Assembly (NCBI RefSeq): GCF_024508665.1
Contig: NZ_JANINP010000004.1
Span: 186,001-250,000, forward strand
Direction: 5' to 3'
Length of the DNA stretch: 64,000 nucleotides
Source: Sphingomonas sp.
Lineage (GTDB): Bacteria; Pseudomonadota; Alphaproteobacteria; Sphingomonadales; Sphingomonadaceae
Of this stretch, positions 18,449-27,071 are shown piece after piece. How positions within the stretch are numbered: position 1 is the stretch's first letter; every line of letters starts with the position of its first letter. The notes below the pieces were generated by a model. That model did not search any database, was not told where the DNA came from, and saw nothing but the letters and a program-made list of their open reading frames with translations. Made by a program: the position numbers and the translations under genes.

Positions 18449-20284
18449 ATGCACGCCTATCGTACGCACACCTGCGCCGCACTGACCGCCGCCAATGTCG
18501 GCGAGGACGTCCGCCTGTCGGGCTGGGTGCACCGCAAGCGCGACCATGGCGGCGTGCTGTTCGTCGACCTGCGCGACCATTACGGCATTACGCAGGTGGT
18601 TGCCGACAGCGATTCTCCGGCACTGCCGATCCTGGAAGGGCTGCGAGCCGAGTCGGTCGTGACGATCGACGGCGTGGTCAAGGCGCGCGCCGAGGGCACC
18701 GCCAACCCGAACCTGGCGACCGGAGAGATCGAGGTGTTTGCGCGGTCCGTGACCGTCCAGTCGGCCGCTGCCGAACTGCCGATGCCGGTCGCCGGCGAGG
18801 CCGATTATCCCGAGGATATCCGCCTCCGCTATCGCTTCCTCGATTTGCGTCGCGAGCGGCTGCACAACAATATCGTGCTGCGCTCGAACGTGATTTCGAG
18901 CCTGCGCAAGCGGATGATCGACCAGGGCTTCACCGAGTTCCAGACCCCGATCCTGACCGCGTCGAGCCCCGAGGGCGCGCGCGACTATCTGGTCCCTAGC
19001 CGGGTCCATCCGGGCAAGTTCTACGCGCTTCCCCAGGCGCCGCAGATGTTCAAGCAGCTGCTGATGGTCGCCGGCTTCGACCGCTATTTCCAGATCGCGC
19101 CGTGTTTCCGCGACGAGGACGCGCGCGCCGACCGCAGCCCTGGCGAATTCTACCAGCTCGATTTCGAGATGAGCTACGTCACGCAGGACGATGTGTTCGC
19201 GGCGATCGAGCCGGTGCTGCATGGCGTGTTCGAGGAATTCGCCGACTGGCAGGGCAAGGGCCGCACCGTCAGCCCGCTGCCGTTCAAGCGCATTCCGTAC
19301 AAGGAATCGATGCTGAAATACGGCAACGACAAGCCGGATCTGCGCAACCCGCTGATCATTTCCGACGTGTCCGAGCATTTCGTCGGCTCGGGCTTCGGCC
19401 GCTTCGCCTCGATCGTCGAGGCGGGCGACATCGTCCGCGCGATCCCGGCGCCGGGGACGGCGGAAAAGAGCCGTAAGTTCTTCGACGACATGAACAGCTG
19501 GGCGCAGTCCGAAGGTTTCGCCGGTCTCGGTTATGCAACCCGCAAGCAGGGCGAATGGGGTGGCCCGATCGCCAAGAACCATGGTGAGGACAAGATGTCC
19601 GCGCTCGCCGACAGCATGGGCCTTGGCCCGGATGACGGCATCTTCTTCGCCGCTGGCAAGGAAGCGCAGGCGGCCAAGCTTGCCGGGCTGGCGCGCACCC
19701 GCGTCGCCGAGCAACTCGAACTGATCGACGACAAGCGCTTCGAATTCTGCTGGATCGTCGACTTCCCGATGTTCGAATATGACGAGGACGCGAAGAAGAT
19801 CGATTTCAGCCACAACCCCTTCTCGATGCCGCAGGGCGAGTTGGAAGCGCTGGAAACCAAGGATCCGCTCGATATCCTCGCCTTCCAGTACGACATCGTG
19901 TGCAACGGCGTGGAGCTGTCGTCGGGCGCGATCCGGAACCATCGGCCTGAGATCATGTACAAGGCATTCGAGATCGCCGGCTATTCGCGCGACGACGTCG
20001 ACAAGAATTTCGCGGGCATGATCAACGCGTTCAAGTTCGGCGCGCCGCCGCATGGCGGCTCGGCACCTGGCGTCGACCGTATCGTCATGCTGCTGGCCGA
20101 CGAGCCCAACATCCGCGAGGTCATCGTTTTCCCGATGACGCAAAAGGCCGAGGACCTGATGATGGGCGCGCCCAATTTCGCGACCGCAAAGCAGCTGCGC
20201 GAACTCAACATCCGCCTCGTTGACCAGCCGGGCCCGACCAAGGCCGCGCCGGTCACCGAAGCGGTCGACCCGGCCGCGGGTTGA
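18449..20284 (+). CDS. aspS: Aspartyl-tRNA synthetase, probably non-discriminating
   Basis: 611-residue class IIb aminoacyl-tRNA synthetase of the long bacterial type, with a GAD insertion domain (about 300-420). Class II motifs are visible: motif 1 near [17 protein letters not shown], motif 2 [21 protein letters not shown], motif 3 [14 protein letters not shown]. The N-terminal anticodon-binding OB fold has His33 in RKRDHGG and Gly83 in ARAEGTAN. These correspond to the residues that let Pseudomonas aeruginosa AspRS also charge tRNA-Asn; E. coli, which discriminates, has Leu and Lys there. A GatCAB amidotransferase would then be needed; it is not in this window. No good ribosome site is visible before the ATG. 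Confidence 0.97.
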   Translation: MHAYRTHTCAALTAANVGEDVRLSGWVHRKRDHGGVLFVDLRDHYGITQVVADSDSPALPILEGLRAESVVTIDGVVKARAEGTANPNLATGEIEVFARSVTVQSAAAELPMPVAGEADYPEDIRLRYRFLDLRRERLHNNIVLRSNVISSLRKRMIDQGFTEFQTPILTASSPEGARDYLVPSRVHPGKFYALPQAPQMFKQLLMVAGFDRYFQIAPCFRDEDARADRSPGEFYQLDFEMSYVTQDDVFAAIEPVLHGVFEEFADWQGKGRTVSPLPFKRIPYKESMLKYGNDKPDLRNPLIISDVSEHFVGSGFGRFASIVEAGDIVRAIPAPGTAEKSRKFFDDMNSWAQSEGFAGLGYATRKQGEWGGPIAKNHGEDKMSALADSMGLGPDDGIFFAAGKEAQAAKLAGLARTRVAEQLELIDDKRFEFCWIVDFPMFEYDEDAKKIDFSHNPFSMPQGELEALETKDPLDILAFQYDIVCNGVELSSGAIRNHRPEIMYKAFEIAGYSRDDVDKNFAGMINAFKFGAPPHGGSAPGVDRIVMLLADEPNIREVIVFPMTQKAEDLMMGAPNFATAKQLRELNIRLVDQPGPTKAAPVTEAVDPAAG

Positions 20285-20333
20285 ACCGCACGCAACTTAG
20301 CGTTTCCGATCCGGCTCTTCCGGTTCCCTCGAC

Positions 20334-20355
20334 CCTTGCCTAGCTCCGGGCAAGG
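20334..20355 (+). terminator. Hairpin after aspS
   Basis: A 7-pair stem CCTTGCC / GGCAAGG with an eight-base loop, then ACTTT. It lies 50 bases after aspS and just before the ribosome site of the next gene, so it may act as a weak terminator or leader structure. Confidence 0.4.
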
Positions 20356-20372
20356 ACTTTGGAGGCCGGACG

Positions 20373-20978
20373 ATGAAGATTGCGATGGTGGGCGCGACGG
20401 GCAGGGCGGGGTCGGAAATCGCTTCGGAACTTGCGCGGCGCGGGCATGACGTCCTCGCCATTGCGCGAAAGCCTGGGGATGCCAGCGATCACATCACGCC
20501 GCTCGCGCTCGACGCTGCCGACAGCGATGCCTTGATCAACGCTATCCGCGGACAGGATGCCGTGGTCAGTGCGATGCGGTTCGCCGATACCGATGCCGCG
20601 GCGCTGATCGCCGCGGTGAAGGCATCCGGCGTGCCGCGTTTCCTCGTCGTCGGCGGCGCGGCCAGCCTCAAGAATCCCGACGGCACCCGCCTGTTCGACT
20701 CGCCGCATTTTCCTGACGCCTATCGCGCCGAGGCCGGTGCCGGCATCGCCTTTCTCGATGCGCTCAAGGCAAGCGACGGGCTCGACTGGACGTTCCTGTC
20801 GCCAGCGATGATCTTCGATGTGGGCCCGCGCACCGGCAGCTATCATACCGGCAAGGACGACCTGCTGGTCGATGGCGAGGGCAAGAGCTTCATCAGCTTC
20901 GCCGATTATGCCATCGCCATGGCCGACGAGATCGAGACGCCGAAGCATCATATCGAGCGCTTCACTGTTGCTTCCTGA
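20373..20978 (+). CDS. NAD(P)-binding short-chain reductase, YwnB/NmrA-like
   Basis: 201-residue atypical short-chain dehydrogenase-like protein. The Rossmann motif is IAMVGATGRAGSEIASEL, followed by VLAIARKP, consistent with NADP binding. PRFLVVGGAASLKNPDG and WTFLSPAMIFDVG are typical of the YwnB/YesF-like group often called NADH-flavin or NAD(P)H-binding oxidoreductases. No catalytic Tyr-Lys pair of classical SDRs is evident. GGAGG lies 8 bases before the ATG. The substrate is unknown. Confidence 0.82.
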   Translation: MKIAMVGATGRAGSEIASELARRGHDVLAIARKPGDASDHITPLALDAADSDALINAIRGQDAVVSAMRFADTDAAALIAAVKASGVPRFLVVGGAASLKNPDGTRLFDSPHFPDAYRAEAGAGIAFLDALKASDGLDWTFLSPAMIFDVGPRTGSYHTGKDDLLVDGEGKSFISFADYAIAMADEIETPKHHIERFTVAS

Positions 20979-21021
20979 ACACGGCTCGACGGCAGTTGTC
21001 CGGCGCGTCTAGAACGGCCGC

Positions 21022-21795
21022 ATGACGATCGACCTAAAGGATTTCGAGAAAGGCGAGAAATATGGCGGCGACTATGCCGGCGACCTCGCCAAGGTGCAGA
21101 AGCGATTGGCGCATATCCAGGTCGCGCATATCCTGCACAAGCGGCGCGCGGTCGTGCTGTTCGAAGGCTGGGATGCAGCGGGAAAGGGCGGGATCATCCA
21201 GCGCCTGACCGCGGAATGGGACCCGCGCAATTTCCAGGTGTGGCCGATCAAGGCGCCAAGCCCGCAAGAACTGGCGCGGCATTTCCTGTGGCGGTTCTGG
21301 AACAAGCTTCCGGCCAACGGCAACATCGGGGTGTTCGACCGCAGTTGGTATGGGCGCGTTCTGGTTGAACGCGTCGAGAATTTCGCCAGCGAAGCCGAAT
21401 GGCGTCGCGGCTATGACGAGATCAACGAGTTCGAGGCGCAGCAGAGTGATTCGGGTACCACGATCGTCAAGCTGTTCATCCATGTCACCCAGGAGGAACA
21501 GGACGAACGCTTGAAAGGGCGGCTCGAACATCCCTGGAAACGCTGGAAGACAGGTTTCGAGGATTATCGCAACCGCGAGCGGAGAGGCGATTATCTCGAC
21601 GCGATGGCGGAGATGTTCCGGCGTACCGATACGCGGTGGGGGCCGTGGATCGTGATCGACGGCAACGATAAGGAATCGGCACGCATCGCCGCGCTCAACG
21701 CGATCGCCGATCGGTTGGAAGCGCATGTGCCGATGGACCCGCCGCCGCTCGACCCGAAACTGGAGAAGCTCGCACGCAAGGCGCTGGGGATCTGA
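21022..21795 (+). CDS. ppk2: Polyphosphate kinase 2 family protein
   Basis: 257-residue PPK2 enzyme, which transfers phosphate between polyphosphate and nucleotides. Walker A is FEGWDAAGKGG; the second signature is VFDRSWYGRVLVERVE, with the Asp-Arg pair and lid residues. KLFIHVTQEEQDERLKGR and WIVIDGNDKESARI are further family blocks. The single-domain length fits class I or III rather than the fused class II; the preferred nucleotide cannot be told. It may help regenerate NTPs under stress. It stands as an independent gene with close neighbours on the same strand. Confidence 0.92.
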   Translation: MTIDLKDFEKGEKYGGDYAGDLAKVQKRLAHIQVAHILHKRRAVVLFEGWDAAGKGGIIQRLTAEWDPRNFQVWPIKAPSPQELARHFLWRFWNKLPANGNIGVFDRSWYGRVLVERVENFASEAEWRRGYDEINEFEAQQSDSGTTIVKLFIHVTQEEQDERLKGRLEHPWKRWKTGFEDYRNRERRGDYLDAMAEMFRRTDTRWGPWIVIDGNDKESARIAALNAIADRLEAHVPMDPPPLDPKLEKLARKALGI

Positions 21796-21841
21796 GAATC
21801 ATCCGGTTCACGCGGCATCGCCCCGGCGCTACTATGGGATC

Positions 21842-22108
21842 ATGTTCGACCGCCTCTTTCTCAGCCACCCGCGCAGCATCGGCGAATCCTATCCCGAGCA
21901 CGCCGCGACCGCCTTCGGCTTCGGCCTGCGCATGATCGGGGGCGGCTGCGCCTGTCTCGTCCACGGCGTCGTGCCCGCGCTGTTCACCCGCACCGCGAGC
22001 AACACCGTCAAGGCGCTTTACGGCCGCATGAAGTCGCGCCAGCCCGCCTATCAGCAACGGCCGCCGGCCTTCACCGAGCCCGATTGGCAGCTCGAATACG
22101 AGATCTGA
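21842..22108 (+). CDS. DUF6356 family small protein
   Basis: 88-residue protein starting MFDRLFLSHPRSIGESYPEH, which resembles the DUF6356 family of sphingomonads. A hydrophobic Gly-rich segment (about 28-50) suggests one membrane pass. The C-terminal third is polar with aromatic residues. The function is unknown. The next gene starts 1 base after its stop codon, so the two are probably co-translated. Confidence 0.75.
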   Translation: MFDRLFLSHPRSIGESYPEHAATAFGFGLRMIGGGCACLVHGVVPALFTRTASNTVKALYGRMKSRQPAYQQRPPAFTEPDWQLEYEI

Positions 22109-22109
22109 C

Positions 22110-23465
22110 ATGATCCGCCACGTCGCCATTGTCGGCGCGGGCTTTTCGGGCACGTTGCAGGCGATCAACCTGCTGCGCCACGATGGCCCCAACGCAACGC
22201 TGATCGAACGCGCGCCGGTGCCGGGCGAGGGGCTTGCCTATGGCGCGGCCTATCCAGGCCATGTGCTCAACGTGCGCGCCGCCAATATGAGCGCGCTGCC
22301 CGACGATCCGGACCATTTCGTCCGCTGGCTTGCCGAGCATGGCGAGGGCGACGCGGGCGCAACCTTCGTCCAGCGCGTCACTTATGGCGCCTATCTGCGC
22401 GACCTGCTGGCAAAGGCGCTGGCGAGCTGCGGTGGCCGGCTGAAGGTCGTGCATGGCGACGTCACCGACGTGGCGCGATCGGGCGACGGCGCGCGCGTGT
22501 TGCTGGCCGATGGCGCGACGATCGAGGCCGATACCGCGGTGCTTGCCGTCGGCAACCTGCCGCCGCACGACCCGCCGGGCTTTGCCGACGCGGGCCTGTC
22601 GGACGAGCGCTACAAGAGCGATCCCTGGGACCGTAGTGTTCCGCTCGGACTTTGCGACGACGACACGGTGTTGTTGATCGGGACCGGGCTGACGATGGTC
22701 GACATCGCGCTGTTGCTCGACTCGAGGGGGTTCAAGGGGCGGATCGTTGCGCTCTCACGGCGCGGCCTCGTGCCGCATCGCCACGATTCGTCCGGGCCGA
22801 TGGTCCCCAAGCTCGCCGAGCGCCCGGTGGCGCCACCGTCCGAACTGGTCCGCATGGTTCGCAAGCGCGGCGAGGCGATCGGCTGGCGCAACGCGGTCGA
22901 CGAGTTGCGTCCCTATACCCAGGCGATGTGGGCGAATGGCAGCGATTCCGATCGTGCGCGGTTCCTTCGTCACCTTCGTCCCTGGTGGGATGTACACCGC
23001 CACCGCCTAGCGCCGAGCGTAGCCGATCGCCTAGCCGCGATGCAGGCGCGAGGACAGCTGGAGATAGTTGCGGGCAAGACGATCTCCGCGGTCGAGGATG
23101 CGAATGGCGTTGCCGTCACTTGGCGACGCCGGGGCAGCGACTTTCCCGAGACGCTGGCCGCGCAGCGCATCATCAACTGCACCGGTCCGCAAGGTGACCT
23201 GACGCGCACTACCGAACCGCTGCTCGCCACATTGTATCGGCGCGGCGTGATCCGCCCCGATCCGGCGCATCTCGGTCTCGACGTCGATTCGCGCGCGCAG
23301 ACGATCGCTGCCGACGGCATCAGCAACGACTGGCTCTACGCGCTCGGCCCGATGACTCGCGGTGCGTTCTGGGAGATCGTCGCGGTGCCCGACATCAGGC
23401 AGCAGACCTGGAATCTCGCGCGCCGGCTGTCCAACGCGCAATGGGTCGGTTGGGAAGGGTTGTAA
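22110..23465 (+). CDS. FAD/NAD(P)-binding oxidoreductase (NAD_binding_9 type)
   Basis: 451-residue flavoprotein. The N-terminal dinucleotide site is VAIVGAGFSGTLQAINLL. A second Rossmann motif, VLLIGTGLTMVDIALLL, follows at about residue 190. ADTAVLAVGNLPP and QRIINCTGPQGDLT are the conserved strand-turn elements of the superfamily. Such proteins resemble flavin monooxygenases and lysine hydroxylases, but no specific substrate motif is visible. It follows the DUF6356 gene by a single base. Confidence 0.85.
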   Translation: MIRHVAIVGAGFSGTLQAINLLRHDGPNATLIERAPVPGEGLAYGAAYPGHVLNVRAANMSALPDDPDHFVRWLAEHGEGDAGATFVQRVTYGAYLRDLLAKALASCGGRLKVVHGDVTDVARSGDGARVLLADGATIEADTAVLAVGNLPPHDPPGFADAGLSDERYKSDPWDRSVPLGLCDDDTVLLIGTGLTMVDIALLLDSRGFKGRIVALSRRGLVPHRHDSSGPMVPKLAERPVAPPSELVRMVRKRGEAIGWRNAVDELRPYTQAMWANGSDSDRARFLRHLRPWWDVHRHRLAPSVADRLAAMQARGQLEIVAGKTISAVEDANGVAVTWRRRGSDFPETLAAQRIINCTGPQGDLTRTTEPLLATLYRRGVIRPDPAHLGLDVDSRAQTIAADGISNDWLYALGPMTRGAFWEIVAVPDIRQQTWNLARRLSNAQWVGWEGL

Positions 23466-23497
23466 CTACTCACTCGATGTTAACCGCCTGAACTTAC

Positions 23498-23519
23498 GCC
23501 CTCCCGTGCAGGGGAGGGC
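23498..23519 (+). promoter_or_regulatory. Hairpin covering a ribosome-binding site
   Basis: An 8-pair stem GCCCTCCC / GGGAGGGC with loop GTGCAG. The right arm contains GGGAGG, the ribosome site for the GTG start at 23523. It resembles half of the CTCCCGC-type repeat at 16.7 kb. It could also end transcription of the FAD gene. Confidence 0.5.
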
Positions 23520-23522
23520 AGT

Positions 23523-23897
23523 GTGGGACGGATTCTTTTCGCGATCGGTTTCTGGGCTTTCGCCATTTGGCTTGCCTCGTCGCAATACGGTCTCGGCGTG
23601 GCAATTCCGTTGACGATCCTGCTCGGTGCGTTCGGACTGAAATTCTTCGCACTCGGTATGACTGTGGGCGTATTCCTCGTCATTGTCGGAGTGATCTGGG
23701 GACTCATGGTCCTCGGGACCCTGATCGAGGGCGCGCGATTGTTCCGCCGCGAGTTGCTCGATCAGGCAAGCCGGCAATGGACCATCAGCGTTTCGCTAAT
23801 CGGGCTCGCCATAACGTTTGTTGTCGCGATCCAATCGGCGGAACGCAATTGGGACCATTACAGGAAAGGCGTCGCGCCAATATCGGCCTATCGCTAG
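23523..23897 (+). CDS. Small hypothetical inner-membrane protein
   Basis: 124-residue protein with about four hydrophobic stretches (near 3-19, 22-45, 48-68 and 92-108) and a charged loop (EGARLFRRELLDQASRQW) between the last two. I do not recognise a family. GTG at 23523 is chosen for the GGGAGG four bases upstream. It is convergent with the carbonic anhydrase gene, whose stop lies 27 bases away. Confidence 0.6.
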   Translation: MGRILFAIGFWAFAIWLASSQYGLGVAIPLTILLGAFGLKFFALGMTVGVFLVIVGVIWGLMVLGTLIEGARLFRRELLDQASRQWTISVSLIGLAITFVVAIQSAERNWDHYRKGVAPISAYR

Positions 23898-23924
23898 TAA
23901 CTCGCCAGCGCCCCGGAATTTTCG

Positions 23925-24554
23925 TCAGGCGGGCGCGAAGTTGCCGTCGTCGTCCATGACGTGGAGCACACCGTCGGCGATCGCGAAATAGGCGCCGCGC
24001 AGCTTGAGCGTACCGGCCGCTTCGCGCTCGGGGATGCACGGGAACGTACGCAAGTTGCGGATCGACACGCGGACCGTCTCCAGCTCCATCGCGCGCACCG
24101 CCTCGGGGCCTGTGCCATGTTCGGCAATGATGCGATCGCGCGCTTCGTCGAGCATGTCGACCCAATGGGCGATGAACCCGCCTTCGCCTGGAGGGGCGCC
24201 CTCGAATCGCTTGGAGAGGGCAGCGGCGACACCGCCGCAAGAACCGTGTCCGAGCACCACGACCTCGGGCACTTCGAGCTGGGTGACGGCGAATTCGAGC
24301 GCGGCCGACACGCCGTGGCGCCCGCCGCCAAGTTCGAACGGCGGCACGAGATTGGCGATGTTGCGCACCGTGAAGATCTCGCCGGGCACGGTGTCGAATA
24401 TCTGTGCGGGATCGACCCGGCTGTCGGAACAGGCGATGACCATCACTCGCGGGCTCTGGCCTTCGCTCAGTTCCGCCCAGCGGTCGCGGTGGCGGCGATA
24501 TTCGCTGGTGCGAAAGCGATGATAGCCGTCGATCAGGTCGTTGAAGTCGGTCAT
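23925..24554 (-). CDS. Beta-class carbonic anhydrase
   Basis: 209-residue enzyme interconverting CO2 and bicarbonate. Zinc ligands are Cys42 (ACSDSR), His103 and Cys106 (GHGSCGG); Asp44 and Arg46 form the catalytic dyad. The ATG at 24554 gives the normal N terminus MTDFNDLIDGYHRFR; the open frame upstream overlaps the lipA promoter side. No signal peptide is seen, so it is probably cytoplasmic. It diverges from lipA. Confidence 0.95.
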   Translation of the reverse strand: MTDFNDLIDGYHRFRTSEYRRHRDRWAELSEGQSPRVMVIACSDSRVDPAQIFDTVPGEIFTVRNIANLVPPFELGGGRHGVSAALEFAVTQLEVPEVVVLGHGSCGGVAAALSKRFEGAPPGEGGFIAHWVDMLDEARDRIIAEHGTGPEAVRAMELETVRVSIRNLRTFPCIPEREAAGTLKLRGAYFAIADGVLHVMDDDGNFAPA

Positions 24555-24637
24555 GCGCGCGTCTCTGCCAATCCGAAGCGTGAATCGCAACTGCGCAGGG
24601 GGTGGCAAGCATGCGCTCGCATCGCTATCTGGCCCCC

Positions 24638-25561
24638 ATGAACGACATCACTTCCGTCGCGCGCGAACCGCGCCAGCGCAAGCCCGACTGGATCCGGGTC
24701 AAAGCGCCAACCTCGGCCGGCTTTGCAGAGACGCGCGCGTTGATGCGCTCAAAGAGCCTGACAACGGTATGCGAGGAAGCGGCCTGCCCGAATATCGGCG
24801 AATGCTGGTCGAAGAAGCACGCCACGGTGATGATCCTGGGCGACACCTGCACCCGGGCCTGCTCCTTCTGCAACGTCAAGACCGGCATGCCGCGCGCGGT
24901 CGATCCGATGGAGCCGCAGAATGTCGCCGACGCCGCGGCGCAAATGGGGCTTCAGCATATCGTGGTGACTTCGGTCGACCGCGACGACCTTTCGGATGGC
25001 GGCGCCAGGCAATTCGTCCGGGTGATCGAGGCGATCCGCAAGGCCAATCCGACCACCACGATCGAGATCCTGACGCCCGACTTCCGCAACAAGCATGAAG
25101 CAGCCGTAGAGGCGATCGTCGCGGCCCGGCCCGACGTCTACAACCACAATCTCGAAACCGTGCCGAGGCTCTATCCGACCATCCGTCCCGGCGCACGTTA
25201 TTATGCGTCGCTGCGCCTGTTGGAATCGGTCAAGAAGCTCGATCCGTCGATCTTCACCAAGTCGGGCGTGATGCTCGGTCTGGGCGAGGAGCGGCTGGAA
25301 GTGCACCAGGTGATGGACGACATGCGCTCGGCCGATGTCGATTTCCTGACCATGGGCCAGTATCTTCAGCCGACGCCGCGCCACGCCAAGGTACAGGATT
25401 TCGTGACGCCCCAGGCCTTCGATGCTTATGCCGCGATCGCCCGCGCCAAGGGTTTCCTATTGGTCGCCTCGTCGCCGCTGACGCGCTCGAGCTATCACGC
25501 CGGCGACGATTTCGCGAAGATGAAAGCTGCCCGCGACGAGAGACTTGCGAAGACGGCCTGA
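24638..25561 (+). CDS. lipA: Lipoyl synthase
   Basis: 307-residue radical-SAM enzyme that inserts two sulfurs into octanoyl groups on lipoate-dependent enzymes. The radical cluster motif is Cys71-TRA-Cys75-SF-Cys78, and the auxiliary cluster is held by Cys45, Cys50 and Cys56 ([12 protein letters not shown]). The C-terminal RSSYHAG contains the Ser ligand of the auxiliary cluster. ATG at 24638 is chosen; in-frame ATG 24611 and GTG 24602 are alternatives. The stop overlaps the next start (TGATG). Confidence 0.97.
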   Translation: MNDITSVAREPRQRKPDWIRVKAPTSAGFAETRALMRSKSLTTVCEEAACPNIGECWSKKHATVMILGDTCTRACSFCNVKTGMPRAVDPMEPQNVADAAAQMGLQHIVVTSVDRDDLSDGGARQFVRVIEAIRKANPTTTIEILTPDFRNKHEAAVEAIVAARPDVYNHNLETVPRLYPTIRPGARYYASLRLLESVKKLDPSIFTKSGVMLGLGEERLEVHQVMDDMRSADVDFLTMGQYLQPTPRHAKVQDFVTPQAFDAYAAIARAKGFLLVASSPLTRSSYHAGDDFAKMKAARDERLAKTA

Positions 25562-26043
25562 TGCCCCGTCATACGGAAACCCGCTTCCTGCCCTACACCG
25601 TCGAGCAGATGTTCGATCTGGTGGCCGACGTCGGCCGCTACGCGGAATTTCTCCCTTGGGTCAGCGCGGTCAGGTTGCGTAGCGATACGCCGACCGAAAT
25701 GGTCGCGGACCTGATCGTCGGATTCAAGGGGCTACGCGAGACTTTCACGTCGAAGGTGAAGAAGGATCGCCCGACCAATATCCATGTCGATTATATCGAC
25801 GGGCCGCTTAAATATCTCAGCAACGACTGGCATTTCCGCGCCGCGCCAGGCGGGTGCGAGGTCGATTTCGCGGTCGACTTCGCGTTTCGGAACAGGGTGT
25901 TCGAGATGCTCGCGGGTCAAGTCTTCTCGTCGGCGCTGACGCGAATGACCAGCGCGTTCGAGATGCGCGCGGCCCAGCTTTATGGCGCGGGGACGTCCGA
26001 TCCGCGCGGCATCAGCAATTCGAGCGCTACCAGCGCCGCCTGA
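25561..26043 (+). CDS. RatA/COQ10-like START-domain protein
   Basis: 160-residue polyketide cyclase/START-fold protein. The start [20 protein letters not shown] and the core FLPWVSAVRL match the COQ10/RatA group. In alphaproteobacteria and mitochondria this group binds ubiquinone or its precursors; the E. coli member was named RatA as a ribosome-association toxin. Here it follows lipA with a TGATG overlap and has no antitoxin, so a respiratory lipid role is more likely. Its 3' end overlaps the convergent CinA-like gene by 64 bases. Confidence 0.85.
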   Translation: MPRHTETRFLPYTVEQMFDLVADVGRYAEFLPWVSAVRLRSDTPTEMVADLIVGFKGLRETFTSKVKKDRPTNIHVDYIDGPLKYLSNDWHFRAAPGGCEVDFAVDFAFRNRVFEMLAGQVFSSALTRMTSAFEMRAAQLYGAGTSDPRGISNSSATSAA

Positions 26044-26510
26044 AGCCTGACCCCGCCGCGACCCAGGTCGCCGAAATCCTTACGGTCGGCGACCACGTCC
26101 GACGGATCGGCGTCGCGCTCGGCGCGCGCGAACACTACAGTTCCGACGGGCTTCTTTTCGCTTCCGCCGCCTGGCCCGGCAATTCCGGTGATCGCGACCG
26201 CAAGGTCGGCATTTGTCGCTTCCAACGCACCCTGCGCCATCGACCAAGCGGTTGCGATCGACACCGCGCCGAACGTGTCGAGCACATCGTGGCTGACGCG
26301 CAGCAGGTCGACCTTCGACTCGTTCGAATAGGTCACGAACCCGCCGAGCAGGACCTCCGACGACCCGGGAATCTCGGTGATTGCCGCCGCGACGAGGCCG
26401 CCGGTGCAGCTTTCCGCCAACGCAAACTTGCGGCCGATCGCCTTGTTGGCCTCGACAACCTCGCGCGCCAGGGCAACGAGCTCGGCGGGCAGGACGGTAT
26501 CGATGCTCAC
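25980..26510 (-). CDS. CinA C-terminal family protein (NMN deamidase-like)
   Basis: 176-residue single-domain CinA/PncC protein. Signatures are FALAESCTGGLVAAAITEIPGS split over the active Ser-Lys region (AESCTGG), GGFVTYSNESKVDLL, and ITGIAGPGGGSEKKPVGTV. Family members hydrolyse nicotinamide mononucleotide for NAD recycling. GTG at 26510 overlaps the stop of the upstream gene (GTGA). The N-terminal molybdopterin-like domain of full CinA is absent, as is usual for PncC. The TAA stop at 25980 lies inside the RatA-like gene. Confidence 0.88.
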   Translation of the reverse strand: MSIDTVLPAELVALAREVVEANKAIGRKFALAESCTGGLVAAAITEIPGSSEVLLGGFVTYSNESKVDLLRVSHDVLDTFGAVSIATAWSMAQGALEATNADLAVAITGIAGPGGGSEKKPVGTVVFARAERDADPSDVVADRKDFGDLGRGGVRLQAALVALELLMPRGSDVPAP

Positions 26511-27061
26511 GGGCGTCCCGTTGCCGATACCGACCCTGTAGCTGCCGCGGTCGGACAGATCGAGAACGGACTGTCTTTCTTGTCCTTGCCTCCGGCGGCC
26601 GACGCCAGCAGCACGATCAAGCCGGCGGTATTTGAGGGCGGCAGCGGCGACATCAGGCTGACCGCGCGGTCGATCGTGGCGCAATCCCGCGGCTTGATGT
26701 CCTGGGCGATCGCGCCCGCGATCATCGGCCCCATCATCGGACGCAGTAATCTGGGGTCGATCCCCGCCACGTCCTTGCCGCCGATCTTGCCGAACGCGGC
26801 CATTGCTTGCGGCCACGCGAGATCGGCCGGCGCCTGGTAGCGCGCGACCAATGGCGGCAAACCGCCACGCAGCGTCGCATTCTCGGGCAGCGCGTTGCTG
26901 CAGGTCCGGCCGACCTGTTGGAACACATCGGGCAGCACCGCGGTGATCAACGATTGCGCCTCGGCCTCGGTCAGGCACGGCTGCGCCTCGGCCGCCGCCT
27001 GCGCGGTCGTTGCCGCCATACCCATCCACAGCGCGATAGCAGCGCCCGCCAACGTCTTCAT
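26507..27061 (-). CDS. Hypothetical secreted protein
   Basis: 184-residue protein with a signal peptide (residues 1-22, ending ATTAQA). It has four Cys in the mature part ([29 protein letters not shown]), so two disulfides are possible. The middle is Pro/Gly/Met-rich and mostly helical in character. I do not recognise a family. Its stop overlaps the CinA-like start and it lies 10 bases after ispDF, so ispDF, this gene and the CinA-like gene form a probable operon. Confidence 0.7.
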   Translation of the reverse strand: MKTLAGAAIALWMGMAATTAQAAAEAQPCLTEAEAQSLITAVLPDVFQQVGRTCSNALPENATLRGGLPPLVARYQAPADLAWPQAMAAFGKIGGKDVAGIDPRLLRPMMGPMIAGAIAQDIKPRDCATIDRAVSLMSPLPPSNTAGLIVLLASAAGGKDKKDSPFSICPTAAATGSVSATGRP

Positions 27062-27071
27062 TGCCTGTCCC

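Noticed and set aside
18353-20143. Long open frame antisense to aspS (596 residues)
   Set aside because: It is the mirror of a high-GC gene; the sequence is rich in Arg, His and Asp with no domain, and aspS is certain.
25561-26043. Type II toxin of a toxin-antitoxin pair (RatA)
   Set aside because: There is no antitoxin gene beside it, and its company (lipA) and sequence fit COQ10-like lipid binding.
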